Source of the DNA: Lachnospiraceae bacterium XPB1003
Lineage (GTDB): Bacteria; Bacillota; Clostridia; Lachnospirales; Lachnospiraceae
Assembly: GCA_900102065.1 (NCBI GenBank)
Contig: FMVK01000004.1
Location: forward strand, 1 to 64,000
Direction: 5' to 3'
DNA length: 64,000 nt
Shown in pieces: positions 18,740 through 28,035 of the stretch (positions are counted from its first letter, which is position 1; every line of letters begins with the position of its first letter). Made by a program: the position numbers and the translations under genes. Below the pieces are notes generated by a model, which saw only the letters and a program-made list of their open reading frames with translations, had not been told where the DNA came from and searched no databases.

Positions 18740-19469
18740 TTAAACTGTAGTATTATAGGAAGATCCCTGAACTTTTCCGTATGTAGCCGCATTGGTATAT
18801 GAATTTGCGGATGTATCGCCTGTAAGAGCAAGAGAGTAGATCTGCTCGGCTTTGTATTCAACTTTGCCGGCCCAGGATGATGACCCCTTAAACAGGTCGT
18901 TTAACGTATCTTCATCAGCCTTCATGAATTTATCCTTATCCAACGTAAGCTTACCGTCGGAACCGGTTGAAATACCAACGGATGTAAGGAGATTTGTACT
19001 TTCATCCGTGATATTCTCCATCCATTTTGTTTTCTGGGCGACATTATCGTAGATAGAATCTTCACCGCGCTCTACAAGGTCATTGTATTTATTAATGAAG
19101 TCTTCGACCTTCTCTGCACTCTTTTCTCTGTCTGCTTCCGCGAAGGACAGATCCGACATTTTATTGAACGCACCCACCACATCTCCTGCGGCATCCGCCG
19201 TACGTTCTATCTTGGCTGTAGCCTTCTTGATCTCTTCTTCGGAAGCCTGAGGCTTGGTATTGAAATACTTATTCATTACCTTGCGGTACGAGCCGTTCTT
19301 CAGAGCACTGTAAGTACTAAGATCAAAACCGACTGAAGAAGTCCCGGAATTATTACCCGAGCCACCGAAAAAAACGGAAAGATCATTGGCGGATGATTTA
19401 TTATCGGAATTATTTAATGATGAAAATAATGTTGATATGTTGGAAGAACCCGAAACATTTATTGACATA
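18740..19469 (-). CDS. Short FliD-C-like protein, unknown
   Basis: The start at 19469 ('MSINVSGSSNISTLFSSL') is chosen because AAAGGAG lies 8 bases before it; an upstream frame extension lacks this. The 242 residues begin with a Ser/Asn-rich segment, then 'LSTYSALKNGSYRKVMNKYF', a Lachnospiraceae-type motif seen from memory in orphan proteins. A helical region follows, and a C-terminal part reads like the end of flagellar cap FliD ('TSVGISTGSDGKLTLDKDKFMKADEDTLNDLFKG'). There is no signal peptide, so export by a flagellar-type route is conceivable. No other flagellar gene is adjacent. Confidence 0.75.
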
Positions 19470-19529
19470 TTCATCACTCCTTTGAAATCTGAAAGGGCAT
19501 CCTTGCCCGTGACCTGTATATACACTTTA

Positions 19530-19558
19530 ATTCTATCATCGGAGTATAGCGCGTACAA
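19530..19558 (-). promoter_or_regulatory. Promoter of the FliD-C-like gene
   Basis: On the minus strand, TTGTAC (19553-19558), a 17-base spacer and TAGAAT (19530-19535). The -10 is good and the -35 weak. Confidence 0.5.
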
Positions 19559-19633
19559 TCGTTAAAAATGTATATTTCGCAGTGCAAAAAATGTGCGCTT
19601 TTGACGGCCGATATACTAATTGATCCCCATATA

Positions 19634-19642
19634 TGCTATAAT
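19634..19642 (+). promoter_or_regulatory. Extended -10 promoter of the DUF5717-like operon
   Basis: TGCTATAAT is a perfect -10 with the TGn extension, and no good -35 is present. It ends 9 bases before the operon's first ATG (19652), predicting a leader of only about 2-4 bases and no Shine-Dalgarno site. Confidence 0.6.
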
Positions 19643-19651
19643 CTGTAGGGT

Positions 19652-22600
19652 ATGAAAGAGACTGTCGAAAGAATACTTGATGAGGAATATGACTTCGGGA
19701 AAGAGGTTAAGCCTCTTTCTTTTTCGTGCGATGTGATCCGCTGCGAAATGCAGGCGGGGTGCGAACAGTATGGGGCATTTTACATACTGGGAGACTTCGG
19801 CGCGCAAGGCAGGATCTATGTCTCGGATCTCAGATTTGAGACCGATGCGGATTCTTTTGAAGGCTCCAGTACCGAGATCCCTTATAAGGTTTCATCCTAT
19901 GGATTAAAGCCGGGTGATAAGAGAGCGGGATTCATAAGTATCATTTCCAACAGGGGAGAGTATGAGCTTCCCTTCGAGATAACAGTTCAAAGCGAGATGC
20001 CCATGAGTTCCATGGGTGAGATACGAAACCTGTTTCATTTTGCCAATCTTGCTAAAGAAGAGTGGAACGAAGCGGTATCGTTATTTTATTCACATTCATT
20101 CGTAAATATACTTGAAGATTCCGATGCACAGTTTATGACTGCATACAGGGCGCTTTCCGCATACAGCGGAAGCGAGCAGAACATGGAACAGTTTCTGCAG
20201 GTTGCGAGGAAGAAGACTGCGCCTTCTTACAGCACCGATGTGGACAGGATAGAGACAGATCTTCCCGAGGCAGACGAACATGGCGAGATAGTAATTAAGA
20301 TGAACGGCTGGGGATATGTTTCGGTCAAAGTCAGAGCAGAGGGAGAATTCCTTTCCGTTGATACTGACAGGCTGTCGACGGCTGATCTCAAAGACGGAGA
20401 ACTTAAACTGGGTTATACCATCGAACGGGATATGCTTCACAGAGGAAAGAATGAGGCAATCATTATACTTTCGTGGGAAGGCGGACGACTGGATATACCC
20501 GTAATAGTAAATGCGGACAGATTTAAACCGGATGAGTCGGATCGCAGACTGAACGTACGACTTATGGAGCTTTATATGGAATACAGGACGGGTAGGCTGT
20601 CTCGTGCAGATTTTTGCAGACAGTGCACGCCCCTTATTTCAGACGGGCTTAAGGATGATCCGGAGAGAGAAGATCTGAGACTCTACCAGCTTCATGTCCT
20701 TATATTGGAAAAGCGTAATGAGGAAGCCGGAAGGCTCATTGAGACCATGAGCTTTATGATGGACAGAGAGGATATCCTGCCGGAGATAAGGGCTTATTTC
20801 CTGTATCTCAAGAGCTTATATGCTTCCGACCCCATTTTGGAAGAAGCACTTTCGGATGAAGTGAAGAATCTTTTCAGGCGCAACAGGGAAAACTGGAGAC
20901 TGGCATGGATATGTCTCTTCATGCGTGATGAATACAGAGAAAGTGAGAGAAAGCGCGACGAACTGATCAGAGAGCAGTTTGATATGGGATGCAGAAGCCC
21001 GCTTCTTTTGCTTGAGGGTGTTCATTTACTGATCAAAGATCCGAAGCGCATGAATGAGTTGGGAGACTACGAGCTTACTTTGATGCGTTTTGCTCTCAGA
21101 TGGAATATAACCACATCTGCCATCAGAGAGAGATTTGCGTTTCTTTGTGATGATGTACATATCTTTAATGATATGATCTTTGCAATGCTGACCCAGTGTT
21201 ATGAACTGGGAGCGAACAGAGAGATACTCACGTCCATAGTCACACATTTGATGAGAGGCAATTGCATAGGTACTCAGTTCTTCAAATGGTACTCGGCGGC
21301 CGTTGAAGAAGAGATCAGGATGGCGAGACTGTATGAGTACTATATGATGTCAGCGGACAGAAACGAGGATATAAGGCTTCCGAGGATAGTCCTTATGTAT
21401 TTTGCATACCGTTCGGGGCTGGATACACCCACAAGCGCGTATCTTTATGCGAATGTCTGCAGGCACAAAGATGAATATGATGATGTTTATGAACAGTTCG
21501 AACCTGCAATAAAAGAATTTGCGGAAGAGCAGTTGAAAAACCGGGCGATAGATGAGAATCTGGCTTATCTTTACGGAAAGCTTTTAAAACCTTATGAGAT
21601 GGGAGACGAATATGCGGCTGCATATACGGAGCTTCTGTTTATGGAACGCTTTACAGTGACCAGACCTGATACTGAGAGTGTGGTTCTTGTCTACGACCAT
21701 CTTAAGGAAGAGTTCATTTATCCGCTTTTCATGGGAGAGGCACTGATCCCTGTATTCGGGAGCAATGTGACGGTATGGCTTGAAGATTCGGAAGGCTGCA
21801 GATATGTGGCAGATGATCATATAGAGAGAAAGAAGATCCTGAATGCCAGATTCAAACCTGAATATCTGGATAAGATCGAGATACCTGAGCTCGGAAGCGT
21901 ATTGTATTCTTCGGAGCTTGGAGATGATCAGGTCAAGATAGCCGCTGAAAACGAGTCTCTGCTTTCCTGGCTTTCCGCACAGGATGTGGTGACTCCGGAG
22001 TATTCGAGACGTATCATGCTTGGGCTTGCGGAGTATTATTTTGATTCCGATATCATAGCTCCTCTGGATTCACTGATGGAGCGTTTTGACCCCATATGGT
22101 TATCTCCTCAGGAAAGAGAGATCTGTCTGAGGATAATGGTGGCAAGGGGATTGTATGATGAGGCCTTTTCATGGGTATGCGGCTGCGGTACCGAAGGTAT
22201 CGATTACAAGATACTACTGAGACTCTGTGACAGACTCCTTGTACATAATGATTATGCGTTTGATCAGAGACTTCTTGATCTGTGTAGCTGGATCATCAGA
22301 GAAGGCAAGTATGATGAGGAGACTCTGGATTATCTTCTGCGTTATGCAAACGGAACTTTGAGAGAACTCAAGGATCTGTGGCGTGCGGCGGATTCCTTCG
22401 GCATGAATATCCAGGAGTTGATGGGGAAGATGATTCTCCAGATACTTTATACCGGAACGGATATGAAGGAGAAGAACGACATCTTCCTCCAGTATATCAA
22501 GGGCACAACCGATACCGCATTGGAGAAAGCGTTTATCACAAGGCTTTCTTATGATTACATGTTTAAAAAAGAAAATGTGGACAATGCGGTATTTGAAAGA

Positions 22601-23212
22601 GTGGCTTATCTTTATCGCAATTCGGAAGAGCTTACGCATTATTCCATACTGGCATTCCTGAAACATACATCAATGCTGGAACAGGCCGACAGGCTTGACG
22701 CGCAGCTTAAGGATGCCGCGTTGTATTACATCGGAAAAATGTGGGATGAGGGGATTTTTCTCCCCTGCTTCCTGGAGTTCGGAAAGTACGAGCCGAGATT
22801 TAAAGTTCTCTCCGGACAGCATTTCATTGAATATATGGGAAAACCGGAAAGCCATGTTGTACTTCATTATGCGGCAAGCAAGGAAGGCTGCAGGGATGAA
22901 TATCGCAAGGAAGAGATGCAGCATGTTTACGGTGGTATATATATAAAGGCATTTATCATTTTCTACGGTGAGAAGATCAATTATTACATCACCGAGGAAA
23001 ACGGAAGACAGGAGAAGCTTACACAGGCAAGTGTTCTTGAAGCTACAGAGACGGATAAGGACATGCCTGGCAGCAGATTCTCCATGATCAATAATATTGC
23101 CATCAGCAGGGCGCTTAACGACGGAAAGACATTTCATAAGGCTTTGGCTGATTATGAAAAGATGTGTGCCATGACGGATGCACTGTTTGTACCGTATGGA
23201 CAGGGAAAATAA
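19652..23212 (+). CDS. Large DUF5717-like protein, first gene of a four-gene operon
   Basis: At 1186 residues this is the longest gene of the operon, and I recognise it only as resembling the Lachnospiraceae family named DUF5717. The N-terminal part shows two Ig-like beta segments (about 20-120 and 205-290, ending 'LPFEITVQSE' and 'LDIPVIVNAD'). The remaining roughly 880 residues are helical, rich in Leu, Tyr and acidic residues, and read like tetratricopeptide-type solenoids ('LAEYYFDSDIIAPLDSLMERF', 'MVARGLYDEAFSWVC'). There is no signal peptide or membrane segment, so a cytosolic scaffold is likely. The transcript is near-leaderless. Its stop lies 1 base before the next gene's ATG. Confidence 0.85.
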   Translation: MKETVERILDEEYDFGKEVKPLSFSCDVIRCEMQAGCEQYGAFYILGDFGAQGRIYVSDLRFETDADSFEGSSTEIPYKVSSYGLKPGDKRAGFISIISNRGEYELPFEITVQSEMPMSSMGEIRNLFHFANLAKEEWNEAVSLFYSHSFVNILEDSDAQFMTAYRALSAYSGSEQNMEQFLQVARKKTAPSYSTDVDRIETDLPEADEHGEIVIKMNGWGYVSVKVRAEGEFLSVDTDRLSTADLKDGELKLGYTIERDMLHRGKNEAIIILSWEGGRLDIPVIVNADRFKPDESDRRLNVRLMELYMEYRTGRLSRADFCRQCTPLISDGLKDDPEREDLRLYQLHVLILEKRNEEAGRLIETMSFMMDREDILPEIRAYFLYLKSLYASDPILEEALSDEVKNLFRRNRENWRLAWICLFMRDEYRESERKRDELIREQFDMGCRSPLLLLEGVHLLIKDPKRMNELGDYELTLMRFALRWNITTSAIRERFAFLCDDVHIFNDMIFAMLTQCYELGANREILTSIVTHLMRGNCIGTQFFKWYSAAVEEEIRMARLYEYYMMSADRNEDIRLPRIVLMYFAYRSGLDTPTSAYLYANVCRHKDEYDDVYEQFEPAIKEFAEEQLKNRAIDENLAYLYGKLLKPYEMGDEYAAAYTELLFMERFTVTRPDTESVVLVYDHLKEEFIYPLFMGEALIPVFGSNVTVWLEDSEGCRYVADDHIERKKILNARFKPEYLDKIEIPELGSVLYSSELGDDQVKIAAENESLLSWLSAQDVVTPEYSRRIMLGLAEYYFDSDIIAPLDSLMERFDPIWLSPQEREICLRIMVARGLYDEAFSWVCGCGTEGIDYKILLRLCDRLLVHNDYAFDQRLLDLCSWIIREGKYDEETLDYLLRYANGTLRELKDLWRAADSFGMNIQELMGKMILQILYTGTDMKEKNDIFLQYIKGTTDTALEKAFITRLSYDYMFKKENVDNAVFERVAYLYRNSEELTHYSILAFLKHTSMLEQADRLDAQLKDAALYYIGKMWDEGIFLPCFLEFGKYEPRFKVLSGQHFIEYMGKPESHVVLHYAASKEGCRDEYRKEEMQHVYGGIYIKAFIIFYGEKINYYITEENGRQEKLTQASVLEATETDKDMPGSRFSMINNIAISRALNDGKTFHKALADYEKMCAMTDALFVPYGQGK

Positions 23213-23213
23213 A

Positions 23214-24524
23214 ATGGCGGACGTTTTAAGAAGAGCATTTGAAAAAAAATCGACTGAGAAGACAGTTGTCGGTATCGATCTTACCGATGAATTTTCCCAG
23301 GTGAGCTATGGAGGGCTGACGGGCGAACTTGAAACCCTGAGCCTTTCGGCGGAAGAGGAGAAACTTTGTATCCCCACGCTTTTGGCTAAGAAGCACGGAG
23401 AGAATATCTGGCTCTTCGGAGAGGAAGCATATGAAGCGTATGAGGCGGGTGATGCGGTGCTCATCGACAGACTGCTTGCCAGAGCCAGAGCGAAAGCGCC
23501 TGTGGAAGTGGAGATGCTGGACTATGATCCAATCGATCTTCTTGCACTCTTCATAAAAAAATGTTTATCAAGACTTTCGGAGGTAACGCCCTTAGAGAGA
23601 GTGATCTCCGTTACCGTTACCGTAGATGATCCGGATACTTCTGCCATAGAAGCGCTGGATGCCGCTGTGGATGTACTGAGGATCAAGAGAGAACAGGTCT
23701 TTTTCTTAAGCCATGCTGAGAGCGCATATCACTATATGCTCCATCAGGATAAAGCCTTAAGGAACGGCGATATGCTTATCTGTGATCTCAGACCCAAAGG
23801 GCTGCATACCATGCTCATGGCTAAGAATATACGCACATATCCGGTGGTAGTGATAGCCGGAGAAAAGGATCATCCGGAATTTCTTCCCGAAGATTTTACC
23901 GATGAGAGGTCAGATATAAAGAAGAAGGAAGTCAAAGATAAGGCATTCTTCGATATCACAGGAAATGTGATGGGTGACCGCAATGTGTCTGTTGTATATC
24001 TTTTGGGAGAGGGCTTTGGCGGCGCATGGTTTCCGGAGACATTAAAGAATCTTTGCAGACGGTCCCGCGTATTTATGGGAAACAACCTCTACAGCAAAGG
24101 CGCATGTTACGGTGCCAGAGAGAGGATAGAGGAGACCAACGAAGAGAAGGGATTTGTCTTCCTTGGCAAGAATAAACTTAAAGCCAATCTCGGAATGAAC
24201 ATAGTGCGTGAAGGCGAGAATGCCTATATGGCACTGCTTGATGCCGGCAAGAACTGGTATGACAGCGGAAAAGAATGCGATCTGATACTTGAGAATGATG
24301 ATCCGGTTGAAATAGTTGTCACTCCTCTGAACGGCAAGAATATACGTAATGTAAGGATACTGCTGAGCGGGTGCCCCGTGCGGCCGCCGCGTACTACAAG
24401 GATCCATCTTGATATCAGGATGACGTCAGAGGATATGGTGAAGGTTTGTATTGCTGATCTTGGTTTCGGAGAGTTATATCCTTCCTCCGGACTTGTATGG
24501 GAAAGTGAATTTTCAATAGCCTGA
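23214..24524 (+). CDS. Actin/Hsp70-fold-like protein (DUF5716-like)
   Basis: The start at 23214 ('MADVLRRAFEKKS') is preferred because GGACAGGG lies 8 bases upstream; in-frame ATG 23196 is an alternative. The 436 residues carry motifs laid out as in the actin/Hsp70/hexokinase ATPase fold: 'VVGIDLTDEFSQVSY' (about 18-32, phosphate-1-like), 'MLICDLRPKGLHTML' (about 187-201, phosphate-2-like, Asp191) and 'VVYLLGEGFGGAWF' (about 260-273, adenosine-like). This is my reading, not a search result. The glycines after Asp191 are replaced by 'LRPKG', so catalysis may be altered. It is tightly coupled to genes on both sides. Confidence 0.75.
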   Translation: MADVLRRAFEKKSTEKTVVGIDLTDEFSQVSYGGLTGELETLSLSAEEEKLCIPTLLAKKHGENIWLFGEEAYEAYEAGDAVLIDRLLARARAKAPVEVEMLDYDPIDLLALFIKKCLSRLSEVTPLERVISVTVTVDDPDTSAIEALDAAVDVLRIKREQVFFLSHAESAYHYMLHQDKALRNGDMLICDLRPKGLHTMLMAKNIRTYPVVVIAGEKDHPEFLPEDFTDERSDIKKKEVKDKAFFDITGNVMGDRNVSVVYLLGEGFGGAWFPETLKNLCRRSRVFMGNNLYSKGACYGARERIEETNEEKGFVFLGKNKLKANLGMNIVREGENAYMALLDAGKNWYDSGKECDLILENDDPVEIVVTPLNGKNIRNVRILLSGCPVRPPRTTRIHLDIRMTSEDMVKVCIADLGFGELYPSSGLVWESEFSIA

Positions 24525-24536
24525 TCGGGAGAAAAA

Positions 24537-25310
24537 GTGGGTAAGATATATCAGTGCGTGGGACGGTACGCAGGAACTCCGTTCATCGTAAAAAATACAT
24601 ATATCAGACTTTACAGCATTGAGGAGCTTTGTTTTTATATCTGTCATAATGCAGAGCTTATTGATGAAGATTTTGCCACGAAAGAACTGATAGAGTGGAT
24701 CACGGACGAATGCTGTCTGCCGGAGCTTGCAAATAAGCTTAAGCTCGTGTTGAAACAGAGTATCAGATCCGAAGCGTTTGCGGAGGTGATCCTTTCGTAT
24801 TGCCATTATGCAGATGAAAATGAGATAAAGGAGACTGCCCGTGTAATAAAGGCGGGACACAGCTTCGATATCACCAGGCGTGAAGAGATAAGGGCGGATT
24901 ATTTTATCAAGAGCGGCCGTTATGCGCTGGCTTTTAAGACCTGTGAGCAGCTGCTTGGTGATCCGGCAAATACAGAGAATGTTAATCTTATGACCAAGGT
25001 ACATTTTAATCTTGGCGTTATATATGCGAAGCTTTTCTTCTTTAAGGAAGCGGCAGAGCAGTTTAAGATCGCATATGACATGTCAGGGGACAGGGAGGCA
25101 CAGTTCTCATATCTTGCTGCAATGAGATTAAGCCTGGGAGAAATGGAATATCTTAAGTTCGCAGGTTCCCTGTCGGATGAGTATATGGAAGCAGGGCGAG
25201 TTGAAAAGACTATGGCTTCTATTGAAACGAATGAAGTAAGATCAGCGTCGGCGGATCCCAGACGTGAAGAGTATCTCAAGGATGAGTTCAGAAGCTTTAT
25301 GACGGAATGA
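24537..25310 (+). CDS. TPR-like helical protein of the same operon
   Basis: It starts with GTG, with GGGAGA 4 bases upstream, 12 bases after the previous stop. The 257 residues are mainly helical. Residues about 120-200 form TPR-like helix pairs ('ADYFIKSGRYALAFKTCEQLL', 'VHFNLGVIYAKLFFFKEAAEQFKIAYD'). The N-terminal half ('ELCFYICHNAELIDEDFATKELIEWI') is distinctive and unassigned. It is probably a soluble adaptor working with the neighbouring large protein. Confidence 0.75.
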   Translation: MGKIYQCVGRYAGTPFIVKNTYIRLYSIEELCFYICHNAELIDEDFATKELIEWITDECCLPELANKLKLVLKQSIRSEAFAEVILSYCHYADENEIKETARVIKAGHSFDITRREEIRADYFIKSGRYALAFKTCEQLLGDPANTENVNLMTKVHFNLGVIYAKLFFFKEAAEQFKIAYDMSGDREAQFSYLAAMRLSLGEMEYLKFAGSLSDEYMEAGRVEKTMASIETNEVRSASADPRREEYLKDEFRSFMTE

Positions 25311-25320
25311 GGAATATAAA

Positions 25321-26511
25321 TTGAAATTCTTTTCTGCATTAAAGAAAAAATGGGAAGCCTGGTATTACGGCGAAGCTGATGAACCGGAGGAAGAATGGGA
25401 GGATGAAGAACCCGAACATTCGGAACGGTTCTTTAACGATGCGGATTCACGTACCGTATATATCCTGGAATCGCTGGGACAGATGTCTGAGGCTGCGGAT
25501 AAATCGGAGCAGAGCAGGGATGAATATGAAGCTGTAACGGCGCTCCTTATGGATATGGACGCGATAGAAAAGCTCCCTAATGATATCAAGTCCGTTATAA
25601 TCGATGATGCCGGCAAGATAGAGCAGATCGAGAAGGCTAGACGTCAGATCTTCTTAAACGGCGGCAAGATGAAGGAAAAGCGCATTCAGCAGCTGGAGAG
25701 ACTGGAGGATGACATACCTTCCGGTATAGGGAAAATGCGTGAAGCGGAGAAGTACAGGAATCTTGTGCTCCGTGATCTGAAGAGGCTTGACGCTGAGAGG
25801 AATTCCTATCGTTTTCAGATGAGAGAGGCGCAGATCACTCTTGCTAATTCCAAAGGCATCGCGGTCATCTGTGCTACGGCTATGATCTGCTGCATAATAT
25901 TGCTGATGATTCTTCAGTTCGTATTTGAACTGGAAGTTATCTGGGGATATCTGCTGATCTGTGCCGCCGGTGCAGTTACACTTACGGCTCTGTTTGTAAA
26001 ACATTCGGATGCCATAAGGGATCTGAAACGGCTTGAGAAGATACGCAACCGTCTTATCGCGCTTCATAACACGGTTAAGATCAGATATGTTAATAATACA
26101 AAGCTGCTGTCATATCTCTATATGAAGTACGGCACGGAATCTTCGGATGATCTGGAGGAAGAATGGGAGCTGTATACTTCCGAAGTGGCGGCAAGGGCAA
26201 AGGATAACGAGCTCAAGCAGGAGTTGAATTATTATTATGACAGGCTGACGGAGACGCTCAGGACCAACGGGATAAAAGATCCGGAGATATGGATACGCCA
26301 GACGGAAGCTCTTCTCGATCAGAGAGAAATGGTGGAAGTAAGACATGCGCTTATCGCCAGACGCGGACAGCTCAGGGAACAGTTGGTATATAATAAAGAG
26401 ATCGCGGAGAAGGCTCAAAAGAAGATCAAGGATCTTGCAAAGAATTTCCCGCAGTATTCCGCAGAGATAGCGGACATAGTTGAACGCTATGATGACAAAG
26501 GAAAAAGATAA
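25321..26511 (+). CDS. Coiled-coil membrane protein, last gene of the operon
   Basis: The start is TTG at 25321 with TGAGGA 6 bases upstream, 10 bases after the previous stop. The 396 residues have a short basic N-terminus, an acidic stretch ('EEEWEDEEPEH'), a long coiled coil (about 85-175), two close transmembrane helices (about 178-198 and 203-226) and another coiled coil to the C-terminus. Both termini should lie on the same side, probably the cytoplasm. It could tether the other three proteins to the membrane; that is inference from operon order. Confidence 0.75.
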   Translation: MKFFSALKKKWEAWYYGEADEPEEEWEDEEPEHSERFFNDADSRTVYILESLGQMSEAADKSEQSRDEYEAVTALLMDMDAIEKLPNDIKSVIIDDAGKIEQIEKARRQIFLNGGKMKEKRIQQLERLEDDIPSGIGKMREAEKYRNLVLRDLKRLDAERNSYRFQMREAQITLANSKGIAVICATAMICCIILLMILQFVFELEVIWGYLLICAAGAVTLTALFVKHSDAIRDLKRLEKIRNRLIALHNTVKIRYVNNTKLLSYLYMKYGTESSDDLEEEWELYTSEVAARAKDNELKQELNYYYDRLTETLRTNGIKDPEIWIRQTEALLDQREMVEVRHALIARRGQLREQLVYNKEIAEKAQKKIKDLAKNFPQYSAEIADIVERYDDKGKR

Positions 26512-26543
26512 TTAATATATAAAAGTTTTTCAGGAGGAACAAC

Positions 26544-27980
26544 ATGGCAACAGATTCATATTCAAGCCCTTTATCGGAAAGGTATGCAAGCAAGGAGATG
26601 CAGTACGTGTTCTCTCAGGACATGAAATTCAGAACATGGCGCAGACTCTGGATCGCACTTGCGGAGACTGAGAAAGAACTCGGACTTGAAGCTATCACGG
26701 ATGAGATGATAGATGAGCTCAAGGCTAATAAGGATGATATCAATTATGATGTGGCAAGGGAGCGCGAGAAAGAAGTAAGGCATGATGTAATGAGTCATGT
26801 TTACGCTTACGGTGTTCAGTGCCCGAAGGCAAAGGGAATCATCCATCTCGGTGCAACAAGCTGCTACGTTGGTGATAATACCGATATCATTGTTATGGCG
26901 GAAGCTCTCAAGGTCATCAGGAGAAAGCTTGTAAGCGCCATAGATGAATTGGCAAAATTTGCCGACAAGTATAAGGACCTTCCCACACTTGCATTTACGC
27001 ATTTCCAACCCGCACAGCCTACTACTGTTGGTAAGCGTGCAACTTTATGGATCAATGAATTCATGATGGATCTGGAGGATCTTGAATATCTCCAGGGAAC
27101 GCTTAAGCTTCTCGGATCAAAGGGAACCACCGGAACACAGGCAAGTTTCCTTGAGCTTTTCCATGGTGATCATGAGACTATCGATAAGATCGATCCAATG
27201 ATCGCTAAGAAGATGGGATTTGAAAGCTGCTATCCCGTATCCGGCCAGACATACTCAAGAAAGGTAGATACCAGAGTATGCAATGTACTTGCAGGTATTG
27301 CTGCCAGCGCACACAAGATGAGCAATGACATCAGACTTCTCCAGCATCTCAAGGAAGTTGAGGAGCCTTTTGAGAAGAAGCAGATAGGTTCTTCCGCAAT
27401 GGCTTACAAGAGAAATCCTATGAGATCAGAGCGTATAGCATCTCTTTCAAGATATGTAATCATCGATGCACTCAATCCTGCCATCACATCTGCGACCCAG
27501 TGGTTTGAGAGAACGCTTGATGACTCTGCCAACAAGCGTATCTCCATTGCAGAGGGATTCCTGGCAACAGACGGTATTCTTGAGCTGGTGCTCAATGTAG
27601 TCGACGGCCTTGTAGTAAATGACAAGGTCATCACAAAGCATTTGATGAGCGAGCTTCCCTTCATGGCTACGGAAAATATCATGATGGATTGCGTTAATGC
27701 CGGTGGTGACAGACAGGAACTTCACGAAGAGATCAGAAAGCTTTCCATGGAAGCCGGAAAGCATGTTAAGCAGGAAGGCCTGGATAACGACCTCCTCGAT
27801 CTTATCGCGGAAGATGAGATGTTCGGACTTACCAAAGACGAGCTCCTTGCCAAGATGAAGCCTGCGGATTATGTGGGACGTTCACCCCGTCAGGTTGAAG
27901 TATATCTGAAGGATTTCGTTAATCCCGTGCTTGAAGCCAGAAAAGATCTTCTTGGAGCAAGGGGAGAAGTTAAGGTGTGA
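26544..27980 (+). CDS. purB: Adenylosuccinate lyase
   Basis: PurB removes fumarate from SAICAR and from adenylosuccinate in purine synthesis. The 478 residues contain the fumarase-superfamily signature 'GSSAMAYKRNPMRSE' (about 282-296), the 'GATSCYVGDN' region, and 'THFQPAQPTT' with the acid/base His. The Shine-Dalgarno AGGAGG is 7 bases before the ATG. It lies 32 bases after the DUF5717-like operon with no terminator seen, so read-through from that operon is possible. Confidence 0.96.
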   Translation: MATDSYSSPLSERYASKEMQYVFSQDMKFRTWRRLWIALAETEKELGLEAITDEMIDELKANKDDINYDVAREREKEVRHDVMSHVYAYGVQCPKAKGIIHLGATSCYVGDNTDIIVMAEALKVIRRKLVSAIDELAKFADKYKDLPTLAFTHFQPAQPTTVGKRATLWINEFMMDLEDLEYLQGTLKLLGSKGTTGTQASFLELFHGDHETIDKIDPMIAKKMGFESCYPVSGQTYSRKVDTRVCNVLAGIAASAHKMSNDIRLLQHLKEVEEPFEKKQIGSSAMAYKRNPMRSERIASLSRYVIIDALNPAITSATQWFERTLDDSANKRISIAEGFLATDGILELVLNVVDGLVVNDKVITKHLMSELPFMATENIMMDCVNAGGDRQELHEEIRKLSMEAGKHVKQEGLDNDLLDLIAEDEMFGLTKDELLAKMKPADYVGRSPRQVEVYLKDFVNPVLEARKDLLGARGEVKV

Positions 27981-28004
27981 TACCGTGTTGACACCGTATC
28001 ACAC
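27975..28004. promoter_or_regulatory. 30-bp near-perfect palindrome over the purB stop and the dapA -35
   Basis: GTGTGATAC and GTATCACAC are perfect 9-base arms. Inside them GTGT-TG-ACAC continues the symmetry with one C/C mismatch. It contains the purB stop codon and the TTGACA -35 box. No T tract follows, so it may be an operator, or a 3' hairpin of purB, rather than a standard terminator. Confidence 0.65.
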
Positions 28005-28016
28005 GGGTGTTATATT
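27988..28016 (+). promoter_or_regulatory. Promoter of the lysine riboswitch-dapA transcript
   Basis: TTGACA (27988-27993), a 17-base spacer and TATATT (28011-28016) form a near-consensus vegetative promoter, placing the start near 28023. Confidence 0.85.
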
Positions 28017-28035
28017 AAAGTATAACAATTAAATC

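Noticed and set aside
19530-19558. Sigma-28 flagellar promoter for the FliD-C-like gene
   Set aside because: A CCGATGAT string exists, but no TAAA lies at the needed 15-base spacing. A sigma-A reading (TTGTAC-17-TAGAAT) fits better.
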